Counted from the first letter of the stretch, positions 10,951 to 23,910 are shown. The stretch is 64,000 bases of DNA from Sparassis latifolia (GCA_018466975.1 CM031560.1:2418001-2482000), one strand, 5' to 3'. Notes: generated from the letters alone by a model not told the origin. Numbers and translations: made by a program.

Positions 10951-13900
10951 TCATTGTCCACAGGGCCACCCGGCAGTCATCATTGCCAAATGGCAATCTG
11001 CACAGTTGACATTAAATGGCATTATACATGGGGGCTTGATTGTCGGGTGTCGATCTGAATAATCATTGAGAGCCTAGCACAGGAAGAAACTCAGGGTGTT
11101 CACCTAGCAGCAATCCACTCAATGCCGAACATAAGCGGAGGAGAACAAATGGATGCTGCGCATCCTCCTCGGTGGCCTCACTTACAGAGCCTCGAGTTTG
11201 AGTGATGGGATGTGGCCGGGGATGCAGGGATGGTCAATGGTGATGCACGCACAACCACAGTTGTTGGAACTGTGGAACATCTATATGCAGGGCTACCAAT
11301 GTTTGAACGCACCATGACACCATTCTAACGGTGCCAGAACTGCGGCACATTCTCGTAGATGATCGCACTGCAGAGACAAACTAGTCAATGTGAATTTTCT
11401 CTTCTGAACGCAAGCCAACGTACCTGCTCCATGTATCACCAACCACCTCTAAACCCCTCCATGAGCTCAAATGCAGAAATTGAGCAGAAATTCGTCAGGA
11501 TGATGCTGTACTACAATCATCTACATGGGAAGATGTCAGAGCTGTCACGCAATCCATCACGAACGACTCGGAGAGTGAAAACATACCTCGTTAGTGCTCT
11601 ATTCCTCCCAGCATCCTTGAGCCCCGGTCCTAAGACATTGTCATCAGGTTCACCATGGTCAAACACAAGCAGAAAGTTGGAGGATGAGCCTGTTGGCAGG
11701 AAGAGGCGGCCGCGGCGTCGAACTTCAACAACACACGCCAAATTTGGCCCGTGGGAGCATCTTGCACTCATCACCGCGATAGGCAACTGTTGTCCTGCCT
11801 TCTCTCTGCGGCACAACAAACATTGCGGTCAGTGATGTCATGAGTTCATGCTAAATGCGAAGGAGATGAGACTTACATGGGGTATGGTGCAGTATCGAAA
11901 TCATGCAGGAAATGGGCAGTCGGACTGGCAGCATTTGTGCATAGTGGCGGGGAATACAAGGGCCAGGCTCAAGGTAAGTCAGCCTTTATCTATTCTTCAT
12001 ACTCTTCGGATACATTGCTGCAATTCGGCATAGGTCCTGATGGAATGCTTCCAAAATTGGATCATTTCGGGCGCGCCGGTCACCAACCATCAATCAACTC
12101 GGGTAAGTGACCTGTTCTATTACATGTGATCTCACGTTATTGCCGGAATGCCTTCACCGTCGAGCCTCTGAGACTTGAATACTTCTGAGAATTTTACTGC
12201 CCGAACTCTGAGCACTTTGAGTTGTAAGAATGCCGAGGGATGTTCATGCTGAGTTCACAAGTTCACCAGTGGTACAAATGAGTGTTCAGGATTTTCACAC
12301 ATGCCATAATCAGTGACACGAATTCAGAAACTCACAGATCTCACAGCGCTCACTCACACAAATTCTGATGTCGCCTAATAGCCATTTAACATTTTGGCGA
12401 AATTCGGCACCTTCGCAGTGTGTCACAGGAGGTTGTGACCGACAACGCACTGCGTGCGTCAAAATACTGATTAGATACGGCTCAGTCGAGTCCTCTTGGA
12501 TCAGTATTAGGGATACTCACAATGCTGCAGGATTCTGCGAGAGCACTGCTGCAAAGGGCAGTACAAGTAAATATTTCTTTATTGCATCCTGAGCATACTG
12601 TGTAGTACTGTGTACTAATTTTCGCAGGTAAGTAGAGTAAAGAGCCTCAGCATGGACTAGTGCACAGAGGCCGATGAGCATTTGGCCTGCGGCAGTTCAA
12701 TTGACAGTAGGAATCCGGCATTCAGTTAGAGCATCTTGGAAAAGGCGGCAGGTATGCACATGAGCACAAAGCCCGCAGAGTGTCTTAGTGAGAGAAATAG
12801 AGCAGAACGACACAATCGGAAGGTGTCAGTGAGAGATCGGCCGGTTGGTAGCAGACTCGCAGTAAATCCGAGGTGGAGTCGGTGAGCTTCACAGGAGTCC
12901 CTTTTCAACACTTTGTAGCATGCAATATTCTACGATCCAGATGTATCAGCGGTAGCTTGGTGCTGAACTTGAGTGCATTCCTGTCTGGAGAAAGGTCGAG
13001 GACAAGTCGATCGAGCATGGGTTGTGGCAGATCACTGGATTTAGCAAGTTATACAGTTCAAAGCCTTGGACCGTTCAACGCGTTGCGAGTTTTCGTTCCT
13101 CTACGCTGTTCTGACTGCTCACCGCTATCATTCAACCGGATCGTCCAGTTGGTATTTGAGTGCTGGGCCTTCGACGATGTTCTCTGAATTTCCTGAGGGC
13201 GCACCAACTGCGGTGCGCATACTGCGAGTCGATCAATTTGCGTACTCTTCGATCTTTTCGTGAAATGCCAATCGGCACGCAGGGTAGAATTGTGTATTGT
13301 CTACGCTACTGTACAGCCTGTAGGACGATGTATATACACTTGTGTATTCCGTACGCACCACACGAGCATTAGAGCCGTAGCTCTCTCGGTTTCGTCTGCG
13401 ACGTCGGGCCACTCGTCGTGCTTACCTTTGCACATCTGGACCTTGCAGCAAACCGAGTGAGGTTCCGTCGTCCGATGAGCAATCGCATCGCATTCACGAG
13501 CTCGCTCTGCGCCTGCAGGCTAATTGCAGTGCGCGTACGAGGGGATGTCGTGGCGGCTATCCGAGTTCCTTCACAGCATGTACAGGCCTCCGCACATCAC
13601 AAACACACCTTCCCATCCAATGTCATCGAATCCAGTCGTCCATGCTCGTCGCCGATCACACGTCACACGCAGATCTCGCAGTCACACCGTCAAAAAAGAA
13701 GTCGCAACGTCCGCGGCAGATCCGTAGCCCGTCGAAGAGCGCGCGGAAAAATTCCTTCGAATATGCAGGGGATGATTGATGGGGATCCCGCGCATCAGAA
13801 CGTCAGGGCGACGTCGAAACGAATGTACGACGCGACGGGGGGCGATGCGAGCAGGGCCTGGCGCAAATCCTCGTCGCGCGACGCGTCGTGTATTCCAGCA

Positions 13901-14460
13901 CGCGGACACGCAGGACGTGCGTGAGTGCGACGCGCCATGGCGGGGGGCGGCATTGCACATCTGTGCGCGAGCGATACGCAGTGAGCGTGACACGAAACGC
14001 ATGGACTCACCGGGGGAGGACCCGTCGCGTAGTGACAGATCGCGTCGAGCGGGATCCGAAGCTTCTCGCGCTCGGCGTCCGATCGGTGCGCGTTTCAGGG
14101 CGTGGAGACTTCTCGTGGTCCGTGCGCGGAAGATACGAGCTGGAGTGCACCATCGCGCGATGCGGACGAAGTCCGCCTCGCCATCCAGAGGGTCCTGCTT
14201 ACCGCCTTGTCCACGATGCAGCCACATGCAACATCCACCGGGCGGAATCCAGCAGCATGCGTGAGCGGGATGCCCGCGGCAGGAGACGGCGCACGCGAGC
14301 GGAGCGGAGTGGACGCGCGCGACGCGATCAGACGGGTGCATACGTACGTACGCGCGCGCCGAGTCTTCCCCGCTTCCTCAGGACCCTTGGAAACGGACCG
14401 TTCCCAGCGGATATTCCTAGACGTGAACCGCGAGGCGAGAGCGCGGGTCTAGGCGAGCGC
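10951..14460. other. Long stretch without a recognisable gene
   Basis: Several minus-strand donor-like sites (ACTTAC near 11182 and 11870) continue the pattern of the array upstream. Open frames of 100-219 codons at 11359-11835 (plus), 11517-11819 (minus) and 13682-14478 (several) have biased composition and no family resemblance. The 13700-14460 part is strongly GC- and CpG-rich and abuts a TATA box. I find no RNA gene or transposon signature here. Confidence 0.5.
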
Positions 14461-14464
14461 GCGA

Positions 14465-14473
14465 GATATAAAA
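14465..14473 (+). promoter_or_regulatory. TATA box of a possible short spliced transcript
   Basis: GATATAAAAG lies in GC-rich DNA and is followed by a T/C-rich leader and an ATG at 14570 (ATGCGGTCCGTG) that runs directly into GTGAGT. An acceptor CCCTCAG is near 14638. The spliced frame would encode only about 17 codons, so if real the transcript is likely noncoding or has a short upstream frame. Confidence 0.35.
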
Positions 14474-14959
14474 GCTGAGGTGGGACGGGGGGGTTTTGCA
14501 TCGACTTCCGAGTCGTTTTTTCCTGTTCTCCTGTCTTCGCTCCTTGTCGTTCTCGCGGTTCGTCCTGCGATGCGGTCCGTGGTGAGTCTTGGTCGTGGAA
14601 TGTGATGTGGATCTTCCTGACTTTTGTCTTGCCCTCAGCGCGTTGGACGCCGGGCTGCGAGCTCCGAGGTGCAGGGCTGAGGGACGTCGGACGTAGGATG
14701 GGCGAGGTAGTGAGCACTTACCATCGTCAATCAGGGTGCATCGCTGATGTGTATCCGGCGCAGCGTCGTGCATGCGGGTGTTGATGATGGGCTGGGTCGT
14801 GACAACGTGTACTCTGGAAGAGATCGCGGCGGCGTCGAGGTTGCGATACTTGCATTTGATGGCGTGGGACACGGGGCGCGAGGTGTGAATGCACGATATT
14901 GGCTATGGGCGAAGATTGCTGATAGGTGAGATGTAGAGGGCGTCGTGAGGCTCGTTATT

Positions 14960-17772
14960 GCGTCAGCGGTTGTGCGCGTTACATTGGGGCTCGAGGCTTT
15001 GAGGACGAGGGTGGGGGTCGAGCGGGAGAGATGGAGGTCGTAGCCTAGGGACATACGGCCTGCAGATGTCGTGATCGGCGCCGAAGCTGGCGCTGACCCG
15101 CGGACCTACGAGTTCACGTGCTTGACCGTTCGAATCGGCGCTATGAGCTCGCACCGCATATAGGACGTAGGGGGTATCAATGCCGAGCAGATGTCGAGGG
15201 ACGTGCGCACGCTGTTGAACGCGCTGCGCAGTGCCCACAATGTCATGACATTGGCGCGCGTTCGCGGGGGTGGCTTTGCTGTGCGAGAGAGGGTAGCCGC
15301 GGGAAGGGCTGGAGGCGGAGGGAGCGGAGGCACGGGCGCGCCGTGGTATTCTGGTTCTGTAGTAGTTAGTGCACAATATATTTTTCGTACACTCACCGTC
15401 CGAATCACGCGCTTCGCCTGCCGTAGTCGATCCTGTCTTTTTGAAGTCTTGAGCGCGCGAACGACGCGTCACATGCAGTCTGGCCGGGGAGAACGCGTGC
15501 GTCTTCGCTGCTGCGTGGTGTGCGAATGCGCACCGCGCGTTTGACTGGGCGAGGTGAAACGAAGACGCGCGAGGACGGAGGACGAGTGAGGAGAGCAGCA
15601 CGCATCGCGCGTTATCAATGTCGAAACGTACCCATGGACCCTGCGTGCCTGTACGCAGAAAACCTGGCGTCCACCTGTGCGGGAACGCTTGTAAGGGGCC
15701 CTGCGCGTTGCGAGGAAGCAGGAGACGACGGAGGAGAGACAGGGACATGGGCGAGGAGGCGCGGAGGGAGCGGACGAGAGCACTGGAGGGCGTCCGAGAA
15801 GACACCGCTGAGCTCGCAGGAGACAGAGCCCAGCACGGGAGACGATCGGAGGCGGTGGGCTGCTTCAGCACAGAGAGCACGCAGCTCGCGTTATCGGGGA
15901 TCGACGTCTGGACATTGGATAGAAAAGGGAGACGATCGGAGGTTGGGCTGCTGGAGGAGAGCACGGAGGCGGCTATTGGATATGCATTTTGGGGTCGTGT
16001 CGACGTCATCTGCCGCGCTCCCATTGGTTGGCCGGGGCACCGACAGCGAGCGACGCCGCGCGCGGCAGCGAGCACACCGCCGCTGGCCGCGCGGGAGACG
16101 ATGACAGAGCAGCGCGGTCGCTGTAGTAGCACCGCAGCTCTGACCGTGGCAGAGAAGGGTGGGTGTGTGAGACTGCTGCCTGCTATATAAGGAGCGCACA
16201 GCCAGCGTCCGCGTTGGCAGGCGACGACCACGGTGCCAGGTCCTCTGATCCCCTCGATATCCCCTTCAATCACCCGCATCCGCCTCGCTTGCATGGCTCT
16301 GGCAGCCGCAGCAGCAGCGTCTCTGCGCGCGGACGCACATTTCGACCGCGGACTGCAGTCGTCCGTTCTAGATCTCGAGCGCTCCTCCCCATTCCATCTC
16401 CATATTCTCCTCCTCGGCCTCTCCGCTTCTCTCTCCGGCCAACCCGTCCTCAAAACACTCTCCGTCGCAGGCCCCGGCCAGAAGCGTGCTTTGAGCAGTC
16501 CGCTGTCTCTGTCAGCGGGCTCCCCGTATGGTTTTGCATTCGTGAGTGCTGACTTTCCTCCTTTACGTCCCCGCTTGCGTCATGTCATCATGGCCGTGGG
16601 GAATATCCTGCGAGGGTCGCATTGATTGCTATCCTCGCCGGGGAAGCTGGGGGTGGTGTGCCCCATGGACAGTGCATCTGCGACCGTTCTGCCACGCGAA
16701 CTGCCCCGCTGAGACAGAGGACGAGCGAGGGCGGGGTACCGTCCTCTCCACTTGTCCGTACCACCTTCTCGTCGTTTTTCCCCATTACGTCTCTGCGCGC
16801 TTCTCGCGCGTTGAGTGCCGGCGTTCGCAGGCGTCGCTCCATCTGACCCGCCTTCGATGCTGCAGCGACCCACCGGGTGCGAGTATGTTCCCCAGTCGGG
16901 CCCATTCTCACTACTGGGGAAGTTCGTTGAGACGCCGATTGTTGCGGGCACGACGTCGTGATGCGACCCGTTCATGACTCATTCTCTGCCCTCGTATGCG
17001 CGGGTCCAGGCAGAAAGATCGCGCGTTTCGGGGTGGTGGAATTCTGCTTCCGGATGGCAGATGGGGGAGGGACGTCACATGACGTCCTGAGGATTTTCAT
17101 TCTTGAGGCACAGAGATGGAACGGACGGGGGCAGGCAGATCTGACGCATTGCCATCTCTTTCCCAGGAGCGCTATCGCTGCTGCTGCTCGCCCCTAGCGC
17201 GTCGTCCATTCCCCGAGCGTGCTCGGCGTAAAAGGCAGCGGATCCCTCGCAGAAGCAGTGCACGCTGCAGGATGGTGAAGAAACGGCGCTCGGTGCAGTC
17301 GCTCTTCGCGACGGTGGTGCAGCTCGCGAGTGCGCCAGACTCCCCCGCGAGGCCCGCGTCCCCGTCCCCTCGCACACACGCGCGCACGCGCACACGCTCC
17401 CGCGCGAGCTCGGCGGCGACGCTCTCACCCGCGTCCCCCTCCTCGTCGTCGTCGCGCTTCGGCTCAGTGTCGTCCCTCCCCGACCTCCCGCTGCTCGCAC
17501 TCGGGACGACACGCCGCCACTCGCCGCCGCCCGACCTGCTGGACTCGGACCCGTTCGCGAACCTGTCGCCCGCGCCGTCGGAGCGCAGCCCGCGGCTCCC
17601 CCCGCTCGATTTCTCGGACGCCGCGCCGGTGTCGCCCCTGCGCTCGCCGCTCGCGTCGCCGGTCCTCCCCCGCCCGGCCGAGCTCGTCCGCCCCAAGTCC
17701 TCCGGCCAAGCCCAGTCGGCGCACACCCGCCCCGCGTTCCGCCCGCGCCCGTCCCTCCCGTCCCTCAACACG
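14960..17772 (+). repeat. Segmental duplication, copy 2 (attached to the complete gene)
   Basis: This is the direct-repeat partner of about 5900-8613. The distal part (14960-15926) is diverged from copy 1. The proximal part (15927-17772), with the TATA box and first exon, is almost identical to it. On the minus strand both distal parts keep an intron-like unit running from a GTGAGT donor to an ACTACTRCAG acceptor (15354-15392 here, about 6290-6317 in copy 1). That suggests a divergent minus-strand transcript from the same promoter region. Confidence 0.9.
16183..16190 (+). promoter_or_regulatory. TATA box of the RA-PH scaffold gene
   Basis: CTATATAAGG lies about 1.09 kb upstream of the start codon at 17272. 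A GTGAGT donor near 16541 and a CTTTCCCAG acceptor ending at 17166 could remove most of that distance as a 5' leader intron. Both elements are conserved in copy 1. Confidence 0.6.
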
Positions 17773-20700
17773 CTCGCGCAGTCCCACGTCGTGGTCCCCA
17801 AGGTACGTACGCGCGCATGGTCGTGTGCTCAGGTGTTGATTGAGCGGACGTAGGTCCCCCGCGGACGCGTCGGCGCGCAGCTCCCCGCGGAGCCGTGGGC
17901 GGAGCCTGAGCCTGCGCCCGTGCTGGAGACGAAGCGGCGGCGGCATATGCGGCGGCCGACGGAGCTGAGTGTGATTCGGGATTCGCGGATGATGGTCGAT
18001 GTGCAGCTGGAGGTTGGGCCTGAGGGGGACGCGGCTGAGACGAGCAGCGTCGCGAGTACACGGTCTTGTGAGTCGGTGGCGGCGAACGTGCCTTTTGCTA
18101 CTGTCCGGTCCCAGCCCGGTCCATCGGGCGCTGTTTCCCTTGTAGAGATGTGGTGTTCCTCCTCTGGTAGTGTCTCCTCGTCCTCTGTCTCCCCGTCCAG
18201 AGATGCGGTCTACGCGCTCTCTGGTACTGTCTCTCTCCTCTGATGCGGCGTACGCACTCTCTGGTACTGTCTCTGATGCTGTTTTCCCGCATTCTGGCAC
18301 TATCTCCCCGCCCTCCCGTACCGTCTCCCCACCCTCTGGCACTGTCGCCCCGCCCCCCTCGCTGTGCCCCCCATCCCCCAGCTCGACCAACGACTTCCTG
18401 ACGATAGACGGCGACCTCCCGTCGCCACCGCCCCCGCGCTACACGCGCGTGCTCGAAGAAGACCTCTTCGCCTCGCTCGACTACAGCTACGCCCACGCGC
18501 TCTCCGCGCTCGCCAGGACGCCCTCCCCCGCGCTCGACCCGACGCGCCTCGCGAAGCTCGTCGCGGAGCCGGGCACCTCGGCGGACACGGTCCGCGCGCT
18601 CGCGCGCCCGGCATTGGGCAGCCACTCGCGCAGCAGCAGCTCCGCCGCGTCGTCCGACTGCGACTACGGCGACGCGCTCGGGGCGGACTTTGGGTACGCG
18701 TGGCCGCCGTTCCCCGCGCGCGCTGCGGCGGCGGAATTCTGGGAAGACGACGCGAGGGCGAAGATGACGCGCTTTAGCCGGCGCTCGTCCTCGTCCTCTA
18801 CGGGCTCGCGGTACTCGATCAGGTCGGTTGAGAGCCCCGCGGAGGGTTCCGAGAGCGGGGAGCCCGTGGATGGGGGCGAGGGCGGCTCGCGGCGCGGAGA
18901 GACGAATGGGGGAGGTAGATACTATGGGGGCAGCTCTGGGAGCTACGGGAATGGACGGTCGAATGGGTATTATGGCAATGGCTACGGGAACGGCTACGGT
19001 AACGGCAACGGCAATATTGGCGGGAACGGCTTTGGCGGCGCGGGCGGACGCGATGGACGCGATGGCGACGACGGGCGCAATCCGCGTGCGACGCCGTCGC
19101 TGTCCACGCCGAGCGAGACGGAGGATGACGAGGAGGAGGAGGATGAGGGAGACGGGGACGGAGATGAGAGCTCGGACGACTTCGTCACCGCGCTCGACTT
19201 TGGCGGGGACGACCTCTCGCGCCGCCCCTCGCGCTCGGCGACGCCGTCGCGCCACCGCCCCGCGCCCGCCTCGCACGAGGACGACGTGCCGCTCGCGCAG
19301 CAGATCCCCTCTGCACTCAAAGCGCAGCGCACCATCCGCCGGCAGGTGCGCGACGAGATCGACCAGCGACGGCAGGTGCGCCCGGCGCGGCATGTGCGCG
19401 AGGCGCCCCAGCCGCCGCCGCCCATGCCCCCGAGCCCGAGCTTCAAATCTGCCCCCGCACCCGCGCCTGCACCTGCGCCGGTGCCCGTGCCCGTGCCAGC
19501 GCCGGTACCGCCGCCGCCAGCTTACCCCGCGCGCTCTGCCAACAGACCCCGGACGAAGACGCTCCCGGGGAACGCCTCCTCGCCCATCGCCGTCGGCGAG
19601 CTCACGAAGAAGCTCATGGGCCTCCAGGCGCGCTCCGTCCTCCCCGCCGCGCTCACCCGCAAGCGGCCCTCCGTCGACCTCCACCCCAAGGCGCTCGCGC
19701 CCCCGGACTTCCCGCCGGACACGAGCATCTCCTCCAGCCAGAGCTACGGCCAGAACGCGGACCTCGCGCTGCTGCAGCGCCAGCCCTCGCGCGTCGCGAC
19801 AGAGTCCTCGGGCGAAGACGCCCGCGGGCGCAGCAATAGCCTCCGCCCCTCCCGCTCCTTCCACCGCTCCGCGACGCCCGCCGCGGACACACGCGCGTAC
19901 GCCAACTCTGGCTCGGGTTCCGCCTCCGGCTCCGTGGGCCGCAGCAGGAGCGTCGCGCGCACCCGCGTGCCCGTCCCGCAGGAGCCGATGCCCGCCGTGC
20001 CGACGCTCCCGCCCTCCAGCCCGCGGCTCGACGAACCGAGCGGGGCCGGCGTCGACAGGGCGCGCTCGCTGCGCGCGCCGTCGCGCAGGGCGAGCCCCGA
20101 CCGCCACCCGGGCGAGCGCGACCGCTCGCGTGCGCGCAAGCCGTCGTCTGCGGACGCGCAGCCGCCGCCCCCGCCGCTCCCCGCGGGGTTCGTGCCGGGC
20201 CACGCTGCGGCGGGGAGCTACTCGCAGCCGCCGCCGTACCAGGCGAAGGCGCCGGCGGTGTGGCAGCAGCGGATATTTGTGGGGAACATGCAGCGGTTTT
20301 GCTTGGTGGAGATTGGGGCGGCGACGACGGCGGGGGACGTGATGCAGGTGGTGGATGCGCAGGGCGGGCTGGAGCAGGGCGGGAGTGGGAGTGGGTGGAT
20401 GGTGTGGGAGGTGTCGCAGGATTTTGGCATGGGTGGGGTTTTTTCCTTTTCCTTTGGCGTTGTTAACCGGTGAGCTGATGATGCTTGTGCTGGTGCAGAG
20501 CGGCCTGTGCGGAATTTTGAGCTGCTCTCGGACGTGTGCGGTTCTTGGAATACCGACAGGACTGTCAATTTTCTGGTCATCAAGAGGACGGTGTGGGCGA
20601 ATATGCTCAGTCGATCGGTGTGTACTGTCTCTGTCGTGTCAGAGCTCAGGGCGAATTCGCTTACATGCGTTGCATATGCCGCAGGCTGTCCCCTCTAGTT

Positions 20701-21302
20701 CGCCGGTGTGCAGCGGGTACGTGCAGCACGAGTACAAGCGCGGCAAGTGGCAGAAGCGATGGCTCGAACTCCGTGAACACAGCCTCTGGCTCTCCAAGCG
20801 CGACACCGTAAGCCGTGTCCCCATGTTGCGCTGGGCGTGCATTCGACTGACTAGTCTTTGGCAGGGCAAGGACCAGACGTTCCTCTGCTCGCTGAACAAC
20901 TTTGACGCGTACATCTTCGCGCGGCCGCACAAGGCGCCGAAGCAGTACGTGTTTGCGATCAAGTCCACGGACAGCCTGTCGTTCTTCGAGAACACCGCGG
21001 ACTACGTGCACATCTTCTCCTGCGGCGAGAGCGAGGGCAGGAAGTGGGTCGAGAAGATCCTCGTCGCCCGGGTGTGTCCCTCTTCAATTTTCACCCTGCT
21101 TTATGTCGCTGACGAGCTCTGTCAGTCATATGTCTTGTACCAAGAACGCAACGTGCTGTCTTCCGCTGGGCTGTCCCGGGTGGCGACGCGTCCCGGCCAG
21201 CGCCCCGCACAACCCCTCGTCAACGTCCCGCAAAAACTTGATTATAGCAGTTCCTCTATCGATTTCGAGCCAGGGTCGCTCCTGGGTAGACGCAAGCCAT
21301 AG
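17272..21302 (+). CDS. Ras-association plus PH domain scaffold protein (MRL/Grb7-like architecture)
   Basis: Seven exons (17272-17802, 17854-18067, 18171-20432, 20499-20617, 20685-20807, 20865-21071, 21126-21302) join in frame to about 1210 residues; the second intron's acceptor is the least certain. Roughly the first 900 residues are low-complexity Ser/Pro/Arg/Gly-rich, including a Gly-Asn-Tyr tract. A ubiquitin-like RA domain follows (RIFVGNMQRFCLVEIGAATT, then SGWMVWEVSQDFGMERPV, then NFELLSDV and VNFLVIKR). Next is a PH domain (SGYVQHEYKRGKWQKRWLEL, FLCSLNNFDAYIF, YVFAIKSTDSLSFFE, ending SEGRKWVEKILVAR) and a short tail. An RA-PH tandem is the core of lamellipodin/RIAM and Grb7 proteins, which link Ras/Rap GTPases and phosphoinositides to actin. 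A similar membrane role in polarity is inferred. The start MVKKRRS is preferred over an in-frame ATG 52 codons upstream because of the acceptor in between. Confidence 0.85.
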
Positions 21303-21597
21303 CCGCGGCTATTTGGCGCTAGCTATACCTCTCTCGCGTATATACCTAGATTTAAACTTGTCGTTCTTGTGTTGTTCGTGTGCACATGCACAGCCTATTA
21401 TTGCCTACACTGCCTATCTCGCACGTTCGTTGACGTTGTATCTCAGTCTATCTGTAGCGCGGTCTGTACATATGTATGAGAGATGTAGATGTGAACAATA
21501 TTAGCAGTGAATTTTATACAACAGAAGAACAGCGGAGAGTGTGAGGGACGGCTATGTAGATAGTCCGGCGGGGAAAAATCGAACACGCAGAACGCAG

Positions 21598-23900
21598 TCA
21601 GTCTGACGACTTCTTGATCTTCTTCTTCGCTGGACCCTCTTCTGCGCTGTCTTTTGCTTTCGGCTTAGGTTTTGGCCGTGGCTTCTCCTCGTCGACGTCC
21701 ATCGCATCGTCGTCGCTGCCCTTCTTCGGCTTTGGCTTAGGTCGGGGCGCCGCCGCCTTCTTCGGCTTCTCCTCCGCCTCGTCCCCGCTCCCCTTCTTCG
21801 GTTTGGGCTTCGGCTTCGGCGCCGCTTTCTTTGGCTTCTCCTCGTCCTCAGGCCCACTCTCTCGCGCCTTCCCGTTTGCTTTCTTCGCGGCCGCCTTCTT
21901 CCTGGAAGCCTTGCCCTTCCCCTTCGCGGCTTTGGTGAACTCGCGGTCGCCGCTCGCGTCGGAAGCGGTCTTGCCGCCGCCGTCAGAGGAGTCGCTCTCG
22001 GTTGGGGAGCCCGAGTCCGAATCTGATGCCTGGAAGTCCTCATCTGCGGGAAGCAAGTGAGAAACGAGACTATCGGGGGAGAAGCACCACGCACCCTCTT
22101 CGCTGTCCTCGTCGTCGCCGCCCAGCCGGGGCTTGGGCACCTCCTCGCCGCTGCTCGCAACGCTCTGCATCTCCTCGTCCTCGTCGTCGCCGGCGCCCAT
22201 GATGAGCTCGCCCTCCATCATCTCGTTCTTGACGCGGACCTTCTTCTCCTTGAGGTACGCGTCGAGTCCGTCGTGCTCCTCCTTGCTGATCGACGTGAAC
22301 GTGTACTCGGGCCCGTTCCGCGTCACGATCTTCAGGTCGAACGTGCGCGCGGCCGTCGCGCCCATCCCCGCGCCGAGCCGGGAGAATACGACCTGGTGCA
22401 GCTCCGAGAGCTCCAGCAGCGTAGGCTGCTTCGACACGAAGAAGATGTATTTTTCGAGCATGTACAGGTCGCCCTGCACCGCTTTCAGGTTCGCCTTCAC
22501 TCCTGCGTGCCCGTCGTGGCTGCGCGACGGTGTCAGTGGCTGGGCGTGCTGCGCTGGACGGGTGCCACGTACCTCTGGAAGCTGCCCGTGCCAATGATCT
22601 TCTTGCCGGAGAGCGCCCGGAAGACGCCCGAGACGACTTCGAACGTTGGATCTTCATAATTTTTCTTCAGGCGGTCGTATTTGGCGACTTCCTCGCTGTG
22701 GGGAGCAGGAACGTGAGATCCCTTAGCAAGGAGCACAGAAAAGGCCGAGAACTGACTCTGTCATGTTGAGCTCTGCAGTAATTTCCTCTTCACGGCTGAA
22801 CTGCATCACAAGGTACTGGTAGCGGGTCTGTCCTTGTCTGATTGGTATGCTGAGCCCAAGCTGCAATGCCATAAATAACTCGCCAAGCGGCAGCAATGTA
22901 GTTTACTTACGATGAACAGCACATGCAGGTCATCCTTGGGTAGCAAAAACAACCTCGAGATGCTCGAGTACATGATCTTGTAGTCGTACGTCTTGCCCCG
23001 TAGCCGCAAGAACTCGGGGAACATGTCAACGTCGTAGCGACCGCGGGGCGTGAGGACGAGCACCTCCTCGAAGCTGAGGATGATATCGCCCGCGACCTGG
23101 CCAATCTCCGCCTTATCCTTGACGGAGTCGTGGAATGCCTGGGCAGCGCTGATCTCCTCCTCCTCGTCTTCTTCATCGGATTTCTGCGAGCCCGCGTCGG
23201 AGCCCCGCGCGCTGCGCGTGTGGGTGCCTGGTACGTAGAACCGGATCTCGACCATCTCGTCGGGCGCGTTCCGGGCGGCCTTTTTGTTCGAGGGCGTAGC
23301 GAACTCGAGGGAGACCTCTGTCTTACCAGCGATGTTCGAGTTGGCGACTTGCGTGAGCGGCAGCTCAAACGAGGTTTTGTTGGAGACGAGGAAGGCGAGG
23401 TCCTGCCCTGTTTGATCCAGCACCTTGAGCATATTTGTGCACACTAGAGACACCGCACTTACCTTGGAAGTCAGTCATGCCCCAGTTCCACCCTTTCAGG
23501 GAAACTTCCTTCGTCTCGAGAGTGATACTGAAGTGCTGCCTGAGGAGTTGAGCAAGCTTATCATGGTCCTGTGCGAAACGTAGCGTGAAAATGAGTCAAT
23601 AGGTCGCGAATCTCATGGCGCACCTCGCGCGAGAAGCCATCGAACGTCTCCCGCGACCTGTCCTTCAAGCCGACGCGAAGCTGGTAGTTGCGGGCTACAC
23701 GCAGCCATTGCGCCCACTTGATGTCTGTGGATGTTACCGCAACCATGGCCTCACTTTCCTCGCCCTTCCATGCCATTCCGCTTGCTGCAACACGGAATTC
23801 TGCAAGACTGTGAGACAAAGCACCGTCCGCGGACACGATGAGACTTACTGCCAACCTCAGGAGATAGGTCATGATAAATACGGTCGAATTGGGTCGTCAT
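21598..23900 (-). CDS. POB3: FACT histone chaperone subunit Pob3 (SSRP1 family)
   Basis: Pob3 pairs with Spt16 in the nucleus to loosen and reassemble nucleosomes during transcription and replication. Exon 1 starts at ATG 23900 ([17 protein letters not shown]). Further exons give [36 protein letters not shown], then [20 protein letters not shown] and the acidic insert [17 protein letters not shown]. The middle PH-like domain follows ([37 protein letters not shown], and [20 protein letters not shown]). After an acidic stretch the tail is a run of Lys/Pro repeats ([10 protein letters not shown]) ending KKKIKKSSD. There is no HMG box, as is usual for fungal Pob3, where Nhp6 supplies that function. 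It converges with the RA-PH gene and is divergent from the alpha-actinin gene. Confidence 0.95.
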
Positions 23901-23910
23901 TGTTGTTGTA

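Noticed and set aside
13682..14478. Overlapping open frames of 160-219 codons on both strands
   Set aside because: CpG-rich DNA with few stops. No frame has a protein-like composition or splice context that I could support.
18098..20342. Long open frames antisense (701 codons) and in another frame (504 codons) over the RA-PH gene
   Set aside because: High GC and low stop density in a Ser/Pro-rich exon create shadow frames. The readings are Arg/Ala-rich without domains, while the true frame joins cleanly to the RA and PH exons.
21552..22160. Arg/Ser-rich frame across the Pob3 tail
   Set aside because: It is the shifted reading of the Lys/Pro repeat tail of Pob3.
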